The position numbers and the translations under genes are program-made. The notes beneath the pieces were generated by a model. The model made no database searches. It worked only from the letters and a program-made list of their open reading frames with translations, and was not told the DNA's origin. 37,249 bases of DNA from Gemmatimonadota bacterium (lineage in GTDB: Bacteria > Gemmatimonadota > Gemmatimonadetes > Longimicrobiales > Gaopeijiaceae): assembly GCA_022826005.1 (NCBI GenBank), contig JAJDVT010000021.1:1-37249 (forward strand), written 5' to 3'. Shown piece after piece: positions 1 to 6,777 of this stretch. Within the stretch, counting starts at the first letter, position 1. Every line of letters begins with the position of its first letter.

Positions 1-80
1 GGACTACGCCCGGCCCTCACCAGCTCGACCATTCGATCCTTGTACTCGGGCGGATACCGCCCCTTCCCGCTTCCCGCCAT
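1..80 (-). CDS. IS3-family transposase OrfA, N-terminal 26 residues only
   Basis: An ATG at 80 on the minus strand follows AAGGAGGTG at ideal spacing. It opens a frame reading MAGSGKGRYPPEYKDRMVEL and then VRAGRS, which runs out of the window. The 'YPPEYKDRMVELVRAGRS' start is typical of the helix-turn-helix OrfA protein of IS3-family elements, which binds the terminal repeats and is usually joined to OrfB by a programmed frameshift. Only the beginning of the helix-turn-helix is visible, so it cannot be judged whether the transposase is intact. Confidence 0.65.
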   Translation of the reverse strand, partial: MAGSGKGRYPPEYKDRMVELVRAGRS

Positions 81-138
81 GGCTCACCTCCTTGGTTGGC
101 ACCAATGGAAAAGTGTCCGTCATAGCGGGGCAACTCCA
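1..138 (-). mobile_element. Left end of an IS3-family insertion sequence (cut by the window edge)
   Basis: Read on the minus strand, 138-113 (TGGAGTTGCCCCGCTATGAC followed by GGACAC) looks like the terminal inverted repeat of an IS3-family element. It is followed by a strong ribosome binding site and the start of an OrfA-type transposase. The element therefore runs off the left edge of the window, and the host sequence begins near 139. The right end, the second reading frame and the target duplication are outside the window, so the boundary is inferred from the repeat-like sequence alone. Confidence 0.6.
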
Positions 139-198
139 GAAATGCTTATTACGATCCTGCACGAAGCGGCCCACCATGTAGACACCTTATATACTCAC

Positions 199-525
199 GT
201 GGAGGCCGACTGGGCCGCCGGTCTTTGCCTCCGGGAAGAGGACGAACAGTGCGACGCTGCGGACGGGATGGCGGCGGACTGCAACGGGGGCGGCACCCCG
301 AAACCCGAGACGTGCACGGAGACGCAGGAGTGGGTTCCGCCGGTGACCATCGAGGTGTTCGTGAAGCCCGAGTCTTCGACGCTGGAGCAAGGGTCGCCGG
401 TGCCGACGAAGCACGAAGCGATACCCATTCCGGGAATCACGGTGAGCGCCGACAGCAAGGGCCAATGGGTGGAGGTGGTGATCGAGGAAGGCTACTGGGA
501 TACCGTCACGGTCTGCGAGAGCTAG
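199..525 (+). CDS. Small acidic Cys-containing protein of unknown function
   Basis: I do not recognise this protein. From a GTG at 199 it is 108 residues, acidic, with cysteines at about 10, 18, 28, 39 and 106 and a beta-rich second half. No signal peptide or membrane segment is visible. The start is uncertain. The frame stays open upstream to an ATG at 142, just outside the IS3 end, and would then read 'ILHEAAHHVD', which contains a zincin-like HExxH. However, codon third positions lose their GC bias before 199, and TATATA (188-193) lies 5 nt before the GTG, which favours a leaderless start at 199. If the ATG at 142 is real, the gene may be a 5' remnant cut by the insertion sequence. It ends 16 bp before the next gene, so the two probably form one unit. 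Confidence 0.5.
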   Translation: MEADWAAGLCLREEDEQCDAADGMAADCNGGGTPKPETCTETQEWVPPVTIEVFVKPESSTLEQGSPVPTKHEAIPIPGITVSADSKGQWVEVVIEEGYWDTVTVCES

Positions 526-541
526 AAAGGAGCGGGAAACC

Positions 542-1048
542 ATGAGGACGACGTTTGGGGTACTGTTCGCGCTGGCGCTGGCGCTTCCGGCGGCGGCCCA
601 GGAACCGGGCGACACGGCCGCGTCCACGGTGGGGACGCAAAGCGCGCTGTTCCCGGTGTGGGTGGTGGTCGAGGACGTGGAGGGCGAGGACGGGGCGCAC
701 CGGGTGCGGGCGGCGGTGATATGGGAAGACTACCGCCTTGGCTTCCGGTTCTCCGAGGAAGTGTTGCCGGGCGAGCTGGTGGTGACGATCCCGAAGAACG
801 AGGGTCTGGTGAGCCTTGAGACGTGCGCCTACGCAAGCGCGCTGATGGCCCACGGGTCGGAAGCATCCCCGCTTGAGCGCTCGGACTCCGACTGTCTCGC
901 GCCCCCGGTGGAGTACCTGCCGTGGATCGGGGCGGAACACCGGGGCTCGCCGATGGCCTGCACGGAAGCCACCCGGAACGACGGGACCGAAGACCCGCGC
1001 ATCCGCTACTACGGGTGCTACTGGGCGGAGAAGCCGCCCGGCGGCTAG
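542..1048 (+). CDS. Exported protein of unknown function with four cysteines
   Basis: The ATG at 542 follows the ribosome binding site AAAGGAG. The protein has 168 residues. Residues 1-19 form a clear Sec signal peptide ending in Ala-Ala-Ala before Gln20. The mature part is beta-rich (for example 'FPVWVVVEDVEG'), and its C-terminal half holds four cysteines (about 95, 118, 140 and 159) that could form two disulfides outside the cytoplasm. No family is recognised. It starts 16 bp after the preceding small gene and is followed by two hairpins, so the pair looks like a short accessory operon beside a mobile element. The GC-rich codon use matches the rest of the chromosome, giving no compositional sign of recent transfer. 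Confidence 0.7.
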   Translation: MRTTFGVLFALALALPAAAQEPGDTAASTVGTQSALFPVWVVVEDVEGEDGAHRVRAAVIWEDYRLGFRFSEEVLPGELVVTIPKNEGLVSLETCAYASALMAHGSEASPLERSDSDCLAPPVEYLPWIGAEHRGSPMACTEATRNDGTEDPRIRYYGCYWAEKPPGG

Positions 1049-1078
1049 ACTGCCCCCCCCACCCAAGAAGGGGAACCG

Positions 1079-1114
1079 GCCCCCGGCGCGCTCCGAACGG
1101 CGAGCGCCGGGGGC
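1079..1114 (+). terminator. Perfect 11-bp stem hairpin after the two-gene accessory unit
   Basis: GCCCCCGGCGC (1079-1089) pairs exactly with GCGCCGGGGGC (1104-1114) across a 14-nt loop, 30 bp after the stop codon at 1048. It is followed by CTTCTCG, not a clean T-run, so it may act with the second hairpin just downstream or protect the 3' end. Confidence 0.55.
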
Positions 1115-1125
1115 TTCTCGCGTTC

Positions 1126-1159
1126 ACGGCCAGCGACCGTTCATCGCGGCGCTGGCCGT
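1126..1159 (+). terminator. Second hairpin with a pyrimidine-rich tail; likely rho-independent terminator
   Basis: ACGGCCAGCG (1126-1135) pairs perfectly with CGCTGGCCGT (1150-1159) around a 14-nt loop and is followed by TTCCTATTCC. It lies 11 bp after the previous hairpin. Two tandem stems between same-strand genes fit a terminator insulating the accessory pair from the gene at 1213. Confidence 0.55.
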
Positions 1160-1178
1160 TTCCTATTCCGGTATCCGC

Positions 1179-1207
1179 TTGACGCACAGAAAGGGGCGAG
1201 CAATCAT
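1179..1207 (+). promoter_or_regulatory. Putative promoter of the gene at 1213
   Basis: TTGACG (1179-1184) and AATCAT (1202-1207) are separated by exactly 17 bp. The -10-like hexamer ends 5 nt before the ATG at 1213, so the transcript would be leaderless or nearly so. Confidence 0.4.
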
Positions 1208-1212
1208 GGAAC

Positions 1213-1770
1213 ATGACCGAGAAACGCAGATGGATCGTGGTTCGGGGTGCCAACTGGCTGGCCTCGATCCCCGGCACCATCGACGACTGGAAAGGGATCG
1301 CCAAGCGGGCCGGGCCGGGTGGTGCGGTCGCAACCGCGAGCTTGACGTCCCCCGCGAAGGAGGCGGCCATGGATAACCCCGGCTGGACCTACTGGGGCTT
1401 CGTCGCCTTGGTCATGCTCGTCATCATCTGGTCAATCGTCCGGTACATCGACGACCAGCGGCAGGAGAGCCAGAAGGAGGCCGAGCGAGCAAGGCGGGAG
1501 GGCATTAGGGCCGCGTTGGCGGCACAGGCGACAGAACAGGCGCGGCGCATGACGCGGCACACACTGCGCATCAGCAACGCCGATAGGGTATCGCCTGAGT
1601 TGGCGACGGAGATCGTCCGCAACGAGCACGTTTCCTATGTGCTGGTCGAGGAGTTCATCCGGCGCACTCCAGACGCGATCCAGAAGACCGAGGACGGCAG
1701 AATCGAGTTGGACCGGACGCGTCTGATTGCGTGGCTGGTACGCTCAGAAAAGGGGGGCGAAACCCCGTGA
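1213..1770 (+). CDS. Single-span membrane protein with a cytoplasmic helical region, function unknown
   Basis: The protein has 185 residues from the ATG at 1213. Residues about 60-77 ('WGFVALVMLVIIWSIVRYI') form one transmembrane helix. They are followed by a charged Glu/Arg/Gln-rich stretch (about 80-115) likely to be a coiled coil, and by a compact C-terminal part. No family is recognised. The start is ambiguous. An ATG at 1369, preceded by GAAGGAGG, would give a 133-residue protein starting just before the helix, while the ATG at 1213 fits the promoter spacing at 1179-1207. A third possibility is a short frame (1206-1376) translationally coupled to a start at 1369. Confidence 0.6.
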   Translation: MTEKRRWIVVRGANWLASIPGTIDDWKGIAKRAGPGGAVATASLTSPAKEAAMDNPGWTYWGFVALVMLVIIWSIVRYIDDQRQESQKEAERARREGIRAALAAQATEQARRMTRHTLRISNADRVSPELATEIVRNEHVSYVLVEEFIRRTPDAIQKTEDGRIELDRTRLIAWLVRSEKGGETP

Positions 1771-1798
1771 CAATCGACGAAAAAATCAGGGGTCACGG
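1765..1798 (+). other. Inverted repeat at the 3' end of the membrane-protein gene
   Basis: CCGTGAC (1765-1771) pairs with GTCACGG (1792-1798), with the stop codon inside the left arm and an A6 run in the loop. No T-tract follows on the + strand, so it is at best a weak terminator or an end-protecting stem. The rest of the gap to 1950 has no gene; it holds TTGCGC (1873-1878) and TATTAT (1894-1899) at a short 15-bp spacing, a second weak promoter candidate. Confidence 0.3.
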
Positions 1799-1945
1799 TG
1801 CATCAAGAGTGCATAATCACCGACTGGAAAAGCACGTCGGGGACGACGAATGAGCCGAAACCCCTATCCGTCTTGCGCAAACTGGCCGGATGGTATTATG
1901 CTTCATCCCATGTCGCCCGGCTTGCACCAACTAGATAATCACCTG

Positions 1946-1952
1946 TTATCAT
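1946..1952 (+). promoter_or_regulatory. -10-like element TTATCAT at the start of the serine hydrolase gene
   Basis: TATCAT (1947-1952) overlaps the ATG at 1951 and ends 4 nt before an in-frame GTG at 1957. No ribosome binding site precedes either start. A leaderless message beginning at the GTG would explain this. The element resembles TTATCTT before the gene at 8230. Confidence 0.4.
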
Positions 1953-3114
1953 GACAGTGCGAAGCTGGCCCATCCCCCTGCTGGCCCTACTCGCACTCTA
2001 TCCCAGCCCCGCCCAGCCCCAGGAGCCCGCCATCGCGCGGGTCGTCGCCCGCTTCGAACCCGAGGTCCGCCGCGCCATGCTGGAGGGGAACATCCCCTCG
2101 CTGACGGTCGCCTTCACGGACCGCCAGGGCGAACTCTGGAGCGGCGCCTACGGCCAGTCGAACCTTTGGGCGCGCACCCCCGCGTCGACCAACACGGTCT
2201 ACCTCATCGGCTCCACCTTCAAGGCGCAATCCACCGTTGCCCTTCTGCAGCAAATGGAGCGCGGCTGGTTCGCGCTCGACGACCCCGTCGGCGACCACCT
2301 CGGCGGCATGCTCATCCGCGGCGAGGACTTCGAGCGCCCCGTCACCTTCCGGCATCTCCTCACCCACACCTCGGGGATGCCGGTCGCCTTCGGCCCCCAC
2401 CCGGTTTGGGGCGCCACGGCACCGCTGCCGCTCGCAGACTACCTCGCCGATTCGCTACGGGTGGACACGCGGCCGCTCCAGCGGGTCGTCTACTCGAACA
2501 TGGCCTACTCGCTGGTGGGCCACCTGATCGAACGTTTCTCCGGCATTCCGTACAAGGAGTACATCCAGGAGCACATCTGGAGCCCGCTCGGGATGACCTC
2601 GACCGCCTTCGAGCCTCCGCCGGAGATGGCCGAGCGGCTCGCCGTGCCCTACGTGCCGGACCCGGGATCGGGGCGCAACGAGCCCACGCCCCGCCTGAAG
2701 GCGAACGTGTGGCCGGCAGGGATCGTATACGGCACCGTCCACGACCAGGCCAACTGGGTGCGCTTCAACCTGGGCGACGGGACCTGGAGGGGCGAACGCA
2801 TGCTGGAACCGGCCACCCTCGACGAGATGCACACCCTGCAGTTCGAGCAGTTCGCGGGGACGCCGATGGGGGGCGGATGGGGTTACGAGAACCCGGGCTA
2901 CGGACTCACCTGGTGGGTGTCGGAGCGCGACGGCGAGCGCTTCTTCGCGCATTCCGGCAGCGTGCCGGGCTACACGGCGTTCGCGTCCGGGAACCGTACC
3001 CGCGGTTTCGGTGTGGCATTCCTTACAAACGGCAACCGTTCCCACCCCCATCTGGTCCGGCTCACCCGCCTTGCCCTCGACCTGATGGCGGAAGAGCTGG
3101 GACAGTCAAGGTAA
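1951..3114 (+). CDS. Exported serine hydrolase of the class C beta-lactamase / penicillin-binding fold
   Basis: The 387-residue protein has a Sec signal peptide (about residues 1-23, ending 'SPAQPQ'). A beta-lactamase-fold domain follows, with Ser88-x-x-Lys91 ('GSTFK'), Tyr181-Ser-Asn183 ('YSN') and a C-terminal 'HSGSVPG' in place of the KTG triad. Such enzymes are periplasmic or outer-membrane esterases, D-amino peptidases or beta-lactamase-like hydrolases; the substrate cannot be read from the sequence. The ATG at 1951 is the longest start, but the GTG at 1957 is as likely because the ATG overlaps a -10-like hexamer and no ribosome binding site is present. The mechanosensitive channel gene follows 7 bp after the stop, so the two are probably co-transcribed. 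Confidence 0.88.
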   Translation: MTVRSWPIPLLALLALYPSPAQPQEPAIARVVARFEPEVRRAMLEGNIPSLTVAFTDRQGELWSGAYGQSNLWARTPASTNTVYLIGSTFKAQSTVALLQQMERGWFALDDPVGDHLGGMLIRGEDFERPVTFRHLLTHTSGMPVAFGPHPVWGATAPLPLADYLADSLRVDTRPLQRVVYSNMAYSLVGHLIERFSGIPYKEYIQEHIWSPLGMTSTAFEPPPEMAERLAVPYVPDPGSGRNEPTPRLKANVWPAGIVYGTVHDQANWVRFNLGDGTWRGERMLEPATLDEMHTLQFEQFAGTPMGGGWGYENPGYGLTWWVSERDGERFFAHSGSVPGYTAFASGNRTRGFGVAFLTNGNRSHPHLVRLTRLALDLMAEELGQSR

Positions 3115-3121
3115 ACTTGAG

Positions 3122-4495
3122 ATGATCTTCCAACTCCCCGACATGATCCCCGAACTCCCCGGCAACTGGACACAGATCGCGATCTCGTTGGCGATCCTCG
3201 CAGCTGCCGCCTGGGTCGCGGACCGGCTCGCCTCGCGCTTCCTCCACCGGCTCCTGGCCCGGATTACCGCCCGCACGCGCTCCACCTGGGACGACCGCAT
3301 CGTCGAGCACAGGGTCATCCACCGCCTCGCCCAAGTGGTCCCGGCGCTGGTGGTCCTTGTGGGCATCGGTCCGGCGTTGGGCATCGCGGACGCCGTAGCC
3401 GAGGGGGCGAATCCGGAATCCCTCGTGCTGGCCTGGACCTTCGTGCGGCGCGTGGCGGCCGCCTGGATCGCCGTTGCCGTGGTGAGGGCATTTGCGGCCT
3501 TCCTGGACGCGGTCAACGACATCTACAACGAGGCCAGTCCGCTCTCGAAGTCCAGGCCGATCAAGGGCTACCTGCAGGTGGTCGCGCTGATCGCGTACCT
3601 GGCTGCCGGCGTCGTGGTCATCTCGATTCTGGCTGGCCTGTCTCCCATCGTCTTCCTCTCGGGGGTGGGGGCGCTGGCCGCCGTGCTCATGCTGGTCTTC
3701 CGCGACACCATCCTGTCGCTGGTGGCGAGCGTGCAGATCGCCTCGAACGACATGATCCGGATCGGGGACTGGGTGAGCGTGCCCCAGGCGAACACCGACG
3801 GCGACGTCATCGACATCGCGCTGCACACGGTCAAGATCCAGAACTGGGACAAGACGATTTCGACCATCCCGACGCACAAGTTCATCAGCGAATCCTTCAA
3901 GAACTGGCGCGGCATGTCGGAGTCGGGGGGACGTCGGATCAAGCGCTCGCTCAGGCTCGACATGAACACCGTCCGGTTCCTCGACGAGGCTCAGATCGAG
4001 GAGCTGTCGCGGCGCGAACTGCTGCACGACCACATGCACGACATTCGCGAAAGGATCGAGCGCTACAACGCCGCCAAGGCCGACGGCAACCCCGGCGTCA
4101 TCCCCGAGATCCGGCGCCTTACGAATCTGGGCACCTTCCGCGTCTACGTGCAGAAGTACCTTGAGGCCCATCCGAGAACCCACAAGGAGATGACGGTCCT
4201 GGCGCGCCAGCTGGAGCCCGGACCGCAGGGCGTGCCGATCGAGGTCTACTGCTTCTCGAACGACACCGCGTGGGCGAACTACGAAGGGTTCCAGGCGGAC
4301 ATCTTCGACCACCTCATCGCGGTCCTGCCGGAGTTCGGCCTGCGGCCGTTCCAGTCGCCGGCGGGGAGCGATTTCGCAAAGGTGGTGGGCGGGGGCGCGG
4401 CGTCCGGGCCGGCGGGACCGTCGGCAACCCCGGTCAGCAGCCCGTCTGCAGCCGGAAGCGCGCCCCCGGTCAGCAACCCGTCCCCTGCAGGGTGA
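3122..4495 (+). CDS. Mechanosensitive ion channel of the MscS family, YbdG-like
   Basis: The protein has 457 residues. About five hydrophobic helices span residues 18-195, the last being the pore-lining helix ('VFLSGVGALAAVLMLVFRDT'). The cytoplasmic beta domain follows, with 'IRIGDWVSVP', 'DGDVIDIALHTVKIQNWDKT' and 'SFKNWRGM', an arrangement typical of the YbdG branch. It should sit in the inner membrane and open on hypo-osmotic stress. The last 40 residues are a Ser/Pro/Ala/Gly-rich, probably disordered tail. It begins 7 bp after the serine hydrolase gene without a strong ribosome binding site. Its 3' end overlaps the convergent gene on the minus strand by 26 bp (4470-4495). Confidence 0.9.
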   Translation: MIFQLPDMIPELPGNWTQIAISLAILAAAAWVADRLASRFLHRLLARITARTRSTWDDRIVEHRVIHRLAQVVPALVVLVGIGPALGIADAVAEGANPESLVLAWTFVRRVAAAWIAVAVVRAFAAFLDAVNDIYNEASPLSKSRPIKGYLQVVALIAYLAAGVVVISILAGLSPIVFLSGVGALAAVLMLVFRDTILSLVASVQIASNDMIRIGDWVSVPQANTDGDVIDIALHTVKIQNWDKTISTIPTHKFISESFKNWRGMSESGGRRIKRSLRLDMNTVRFLDEAQIEELSRRELLHDHMHDIRERIERYNAAKADGNPGVIPEIRRLTNLGTFRVYVQKYLEAHPRTHKEMTVLARQLEPGPQGVPIEVYCFSNDTAWANYEGFQADIFDHLIAVLPEFGLRPFQSPAGSDFAKVVGGGAASGPAGPSATPVSSPSAAGSAPPVSNPSPAG

Positions 4496-5258
4496 TGGGG
4501 ATCGGGGAGAAACCCTTGTCCGCGGCCCGGTTCAGGAAGTCCCGGGTATACATTCGCACCATGCCGAGGCTCTCGTAGAGCTCGACCCGTGCCAGGTCTT
4601 CCGGGGCGAGGGTGTCGAGCATCCGGCTGGACACCGCGACTTCGTCCAGGCAGACGCGGAGTCGCTTGATCTCTGCGCGGAAGCGGTAGACCAACTGCAG
4701 CAGGGTGGCGTCCTCGATGATGTCGAACGGCGTGCGGGCGCGGATGAACGAGGCGATGCTGGCCGTCTCGGTCTTCTCCAGCGCCTCGCTGTCGAAGGCC
4801 GCGGTCGCGACCGGCACGCGCAGGCGCCGTACCTCGAGCTGGTGTACCAGGCGCTCGACCCTCACCTCGATCCCCGGTATCTCGATCGCCATCGGCTGGA
4901 GGCGAACCACCATGATCGACATATGCGGAATCCTGGAGCGCTCGCGGTTCGTCTCGTAGCCGAAGGCCGAGGTAACCACCATGTAGGATCCGGGGACCAG
5001 GTCCGGGAACTCGAAGTAGCCGTTCCGGTCGGTAACCGCGGAGCGGCCCAGGTCGGCGATCTGGACGACCGCCTCGCGGATGGGCGTTTCGGTCACGAAG
5101 TCCCGCACTTCACCCCGGAAGGTGAAAGCGTTCAGGGAATCGGGAGGGTCTTGCGGGCACGCGGGGGTGGGGACCGCCGCCGTCCAGAGGCAGAGCACCG
5201 CGCCCGCGACGGGAAGCGCGGCGGACCGAAGCCGCGGGCGGAATGGAACGCGTGACAT
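4470..5258 (-). CDS. Exported carboxypeptidase-regulatory-like protein with a TonB-plug-like C-terminal region
   Basis: From the ATG at 5258 the protein has 262 residues. It has a Sec signal peptide (to about residue 35), then a CarboxypepD-regulatory-like beta-sandwich ('FTFRGEVRDFVTETPIREAV ... TDRNGYFEFPDLVPGSYMV'). The C-terminal part ('LAPEDLARVELYESLGMV') resembles the end of a TonB-receptor plug domain. No beta-barrel follows, so it is not a full receptor. Such short sandwich-plus-plug proteins may serve as surface or periplasmic partners; no function can be assigned. The start overlaps the stop of the CopC-CopD gene by 1 bp (TGATG), implying translational coupling, and the 3' end overlaps the channel gene by 26 bp. 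Confidence 0.75.
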   Translation of the reverse strand: MSRVPFRPRLRSAALPVAGAVLCLWTAAVPTPACPQDPPDSLNAFTFRGEVRDFVTETPIREAVVQIADLGRSAVTDRNGYFEFPDLVPGSYMVVTSAFGYETNRERSRIPHMSIMVVRLQPMAIEIPGIEVRVERLVHQLEVRRLRVPVATAAFDSEALEKTETASIASFIRARTPFDIIEDATLLQLVYRFRAEIKRLRVCLDEVAVSSRMLDTLAPEDLARVELYESLGMVRMYTRDFLNRAADKGFSPIPITLQGTGC

Positions 5259-6676
5259 CAGCGCAGTGGCTGTGCTACCAGAATCGCAGTGACGATGACG
5301 GCCGCCGCGCCCAGGAGCAGTTCGGCGACCGCGGAGCGTTTGAGCTCTTCTCCGCCGGCGCCGTGCCCGAGCCGCGGGCGAACCACCCGCCAGTGGTACA
5401 GGCCGAGCAGCAGCACGCCGGCGACGATCAGATCCTTGACCAGGAGGGTGCGTCCCCAAGGGGTCGTCCACAGTTCCGACACGGTGCCGATGTGGATCCA
5501 GACCTTGAGGGCGCCGGTGGCCAGCAGGACTGCCACCGCGACCTGGGCAACCCGCGAGAAGGCGCCCACCATTTCGGCAATCCCCGGCGCTCCCGGCGCG
5601 GCCTCGCTGTCCTGCCTGCGCAGGGCCGGGATACCGGCGAGGAGCAGGCAGGCGAGCCCACCCATCCATCCTCCCGCGGCCACCACGTGCAGGTAGGTCG
5701 CGGCCGCGGACAGAACCCGCGGGCTGTCCGACCAGCCGTGCCCCGACAGGACCGGCGTCAGGGGGAGCAACAGCGCCCCCAGGGCTGCGATCCTCCACCC
5801 GGCTGGGCGTGCTCCCTTCCTGCCGGCAAACAGCAGTCCCCCGGTGACCAGCACGACGCTCAGGAGCTGCAGCCACCAACCCGTGGCCCAGGGCGTTCCG
5901 GTGGCAACCGTGAACATGTTGCCGAATACATCGTCCGGGAAGAAGGTGGCCGCCTGATGCAGCAGGCGAACGGGCAGCAGCGCGATGAGGATGCCCAGCC
6001 CCAGGCCGCCAATGAGCAGGGTGCGGTGAGTGGCACAACCTACGACGTCCTGCGATGCGCCGGCCCCGGCGAAGCTGCCCAGAACCAGGAACCGGAAGGC
6101 GACGGCGCCGAGGATCCCCAGGATTCCCAGGTACAGACCGAAGCGATCGAAAGCCCGGCTGTAGGCGAATCGGGATCGGGATTCGGCGGCGTCCGTCTGC
6201 GATTGTCCCCGGGAGCCCGCATCGACCGGCGGCGTCAGCGGATCCCCGGGCGCGACCGCGTCTCCAGCGGCCTCTGCCTCGGTCTCGGCGGCGGGAAGTT
6301 CGACCCGGAACCCGAAGTCCCCGGATATGGGGTGGCCGTCGGGGCCGGCGGTGGTCCACTTCACGGTGTAGCCGCCTCCGTCCAGCGGCTCGGGCAGCGG
6401 CAGCACCAGAACGTCGCGGCGGTCGTCGGCCAGGTACCTGAGCGTCCCGGCAGACACTGTCGCGGCGTCGGCGGTGGATGGATGAACCGAGGCCGAACTG
6501 AGCGCCAGTTGCACGCCGGTAGTGTAGGTGAGGGTGATCCGGGCGGGCGGCTCCGCCAGGACGGTATCCTTCGCCGGATCGGATGACTTGAGCTCGGTGT
6601 GGAGCCGGCCCGCGCCGAGGATCGCGGAGAGCGCCAGCAGCGCGACGACCGGGGCGAGGCGAGACGGGACCGGCAA
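5258..6676 (-). CDS. Copper resistance/uptake protein, CopC-CopD fusion
   Basis: An N-terminal signal segment is followed by a CopC domain (about residues 26-125). His26 lies just after the predicted cleavage region ('GRLHTELKSSDPA'), and the copper-binding 'DGHPISGDFGF' Asp-x-His motif is present. An Ala/Glu/Pro-rich linker leads to a CopD domain with about eight membrane helices ('TYLHVVAAGGWMGG', 'LLVKDLIVAGVLLLGLYHWR'). The family binds periplasmic copper and passes it across the inner membrane. The start is uncertain: the TTG at 6676 gives 472 residues and a clean signal peptide, while a TTG at 6775, 2 bp after the upstream stop, would add 33 Arg/Pro-rich residues. It is the middle gene of a three-gene minus-strand operon. 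Confidence 0.85.
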   Translation of the reverse strand: MPVPSRLAPVVALLALSAILGAGRLHTELKSSDPAKDTVLAEPPARITLTYTTGVQLALSSASVHPSTADAATVSAGTLRYLADDRRDVLVLPLPEPLDGGGYTVKWTTAGPDGHPISGDFGFRVELPAAETEAEAAGDAVAPGDPLTPPVDAGSRGQSQTDAAESRSRFAYSRAFDRFGLYLGILGILGAVAFRFLVLGSFAGAGASQDVVGCATHRTLLIGGLGLGILIALLPVRLLHQAATFFPDDVFGNMFTVATGTPWATGWWLQLLSVVLVTGGLLFAGRKGARPAGWRIAALGALLLPLTPVLSGHGWSDSPRVLSAAATYLHVVAAGGWMGGLACLLLAGIPALRRQDSEAAPGAPGIAEMVGAFSRVAQVAVAVLLATGALKVWIHIGTVSELWTTPWGRTLLVKDLIVAGVLLLGLYHWRVVRPRLGHGAGGEELKRSAVAELLLGAAAVIVTAILVAQPLR

Positions 6677-6777
6677 ACGTGCGCCTGGCCGGCTCGTGCC
6701 GCGATCGACACCTGTCCGCGCAGGCAACCGAGGGCGCGCCGGGCGTGGCGAACGCGACCGCCCGCGCCCGTTCAACG

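Noticed and set aside
142-198. An HExxH-like segment ('ILHEAAHHVD') upstream of the chosen start of the first small gene
   Set aside because: The codons here lack the GC bias of the rest of the frame and a -10-like hexamer lies inside it, so it was not annotated as a metalloprotease; it is kept as a possibility in the gene's entry.
3062-4312. A 416-codon minus-strand frame antisense to the mechanosensitive channel
   Set aside because: His/Asp/Arg-rich translation with no recognisable domain, fully covered by the channel gene.
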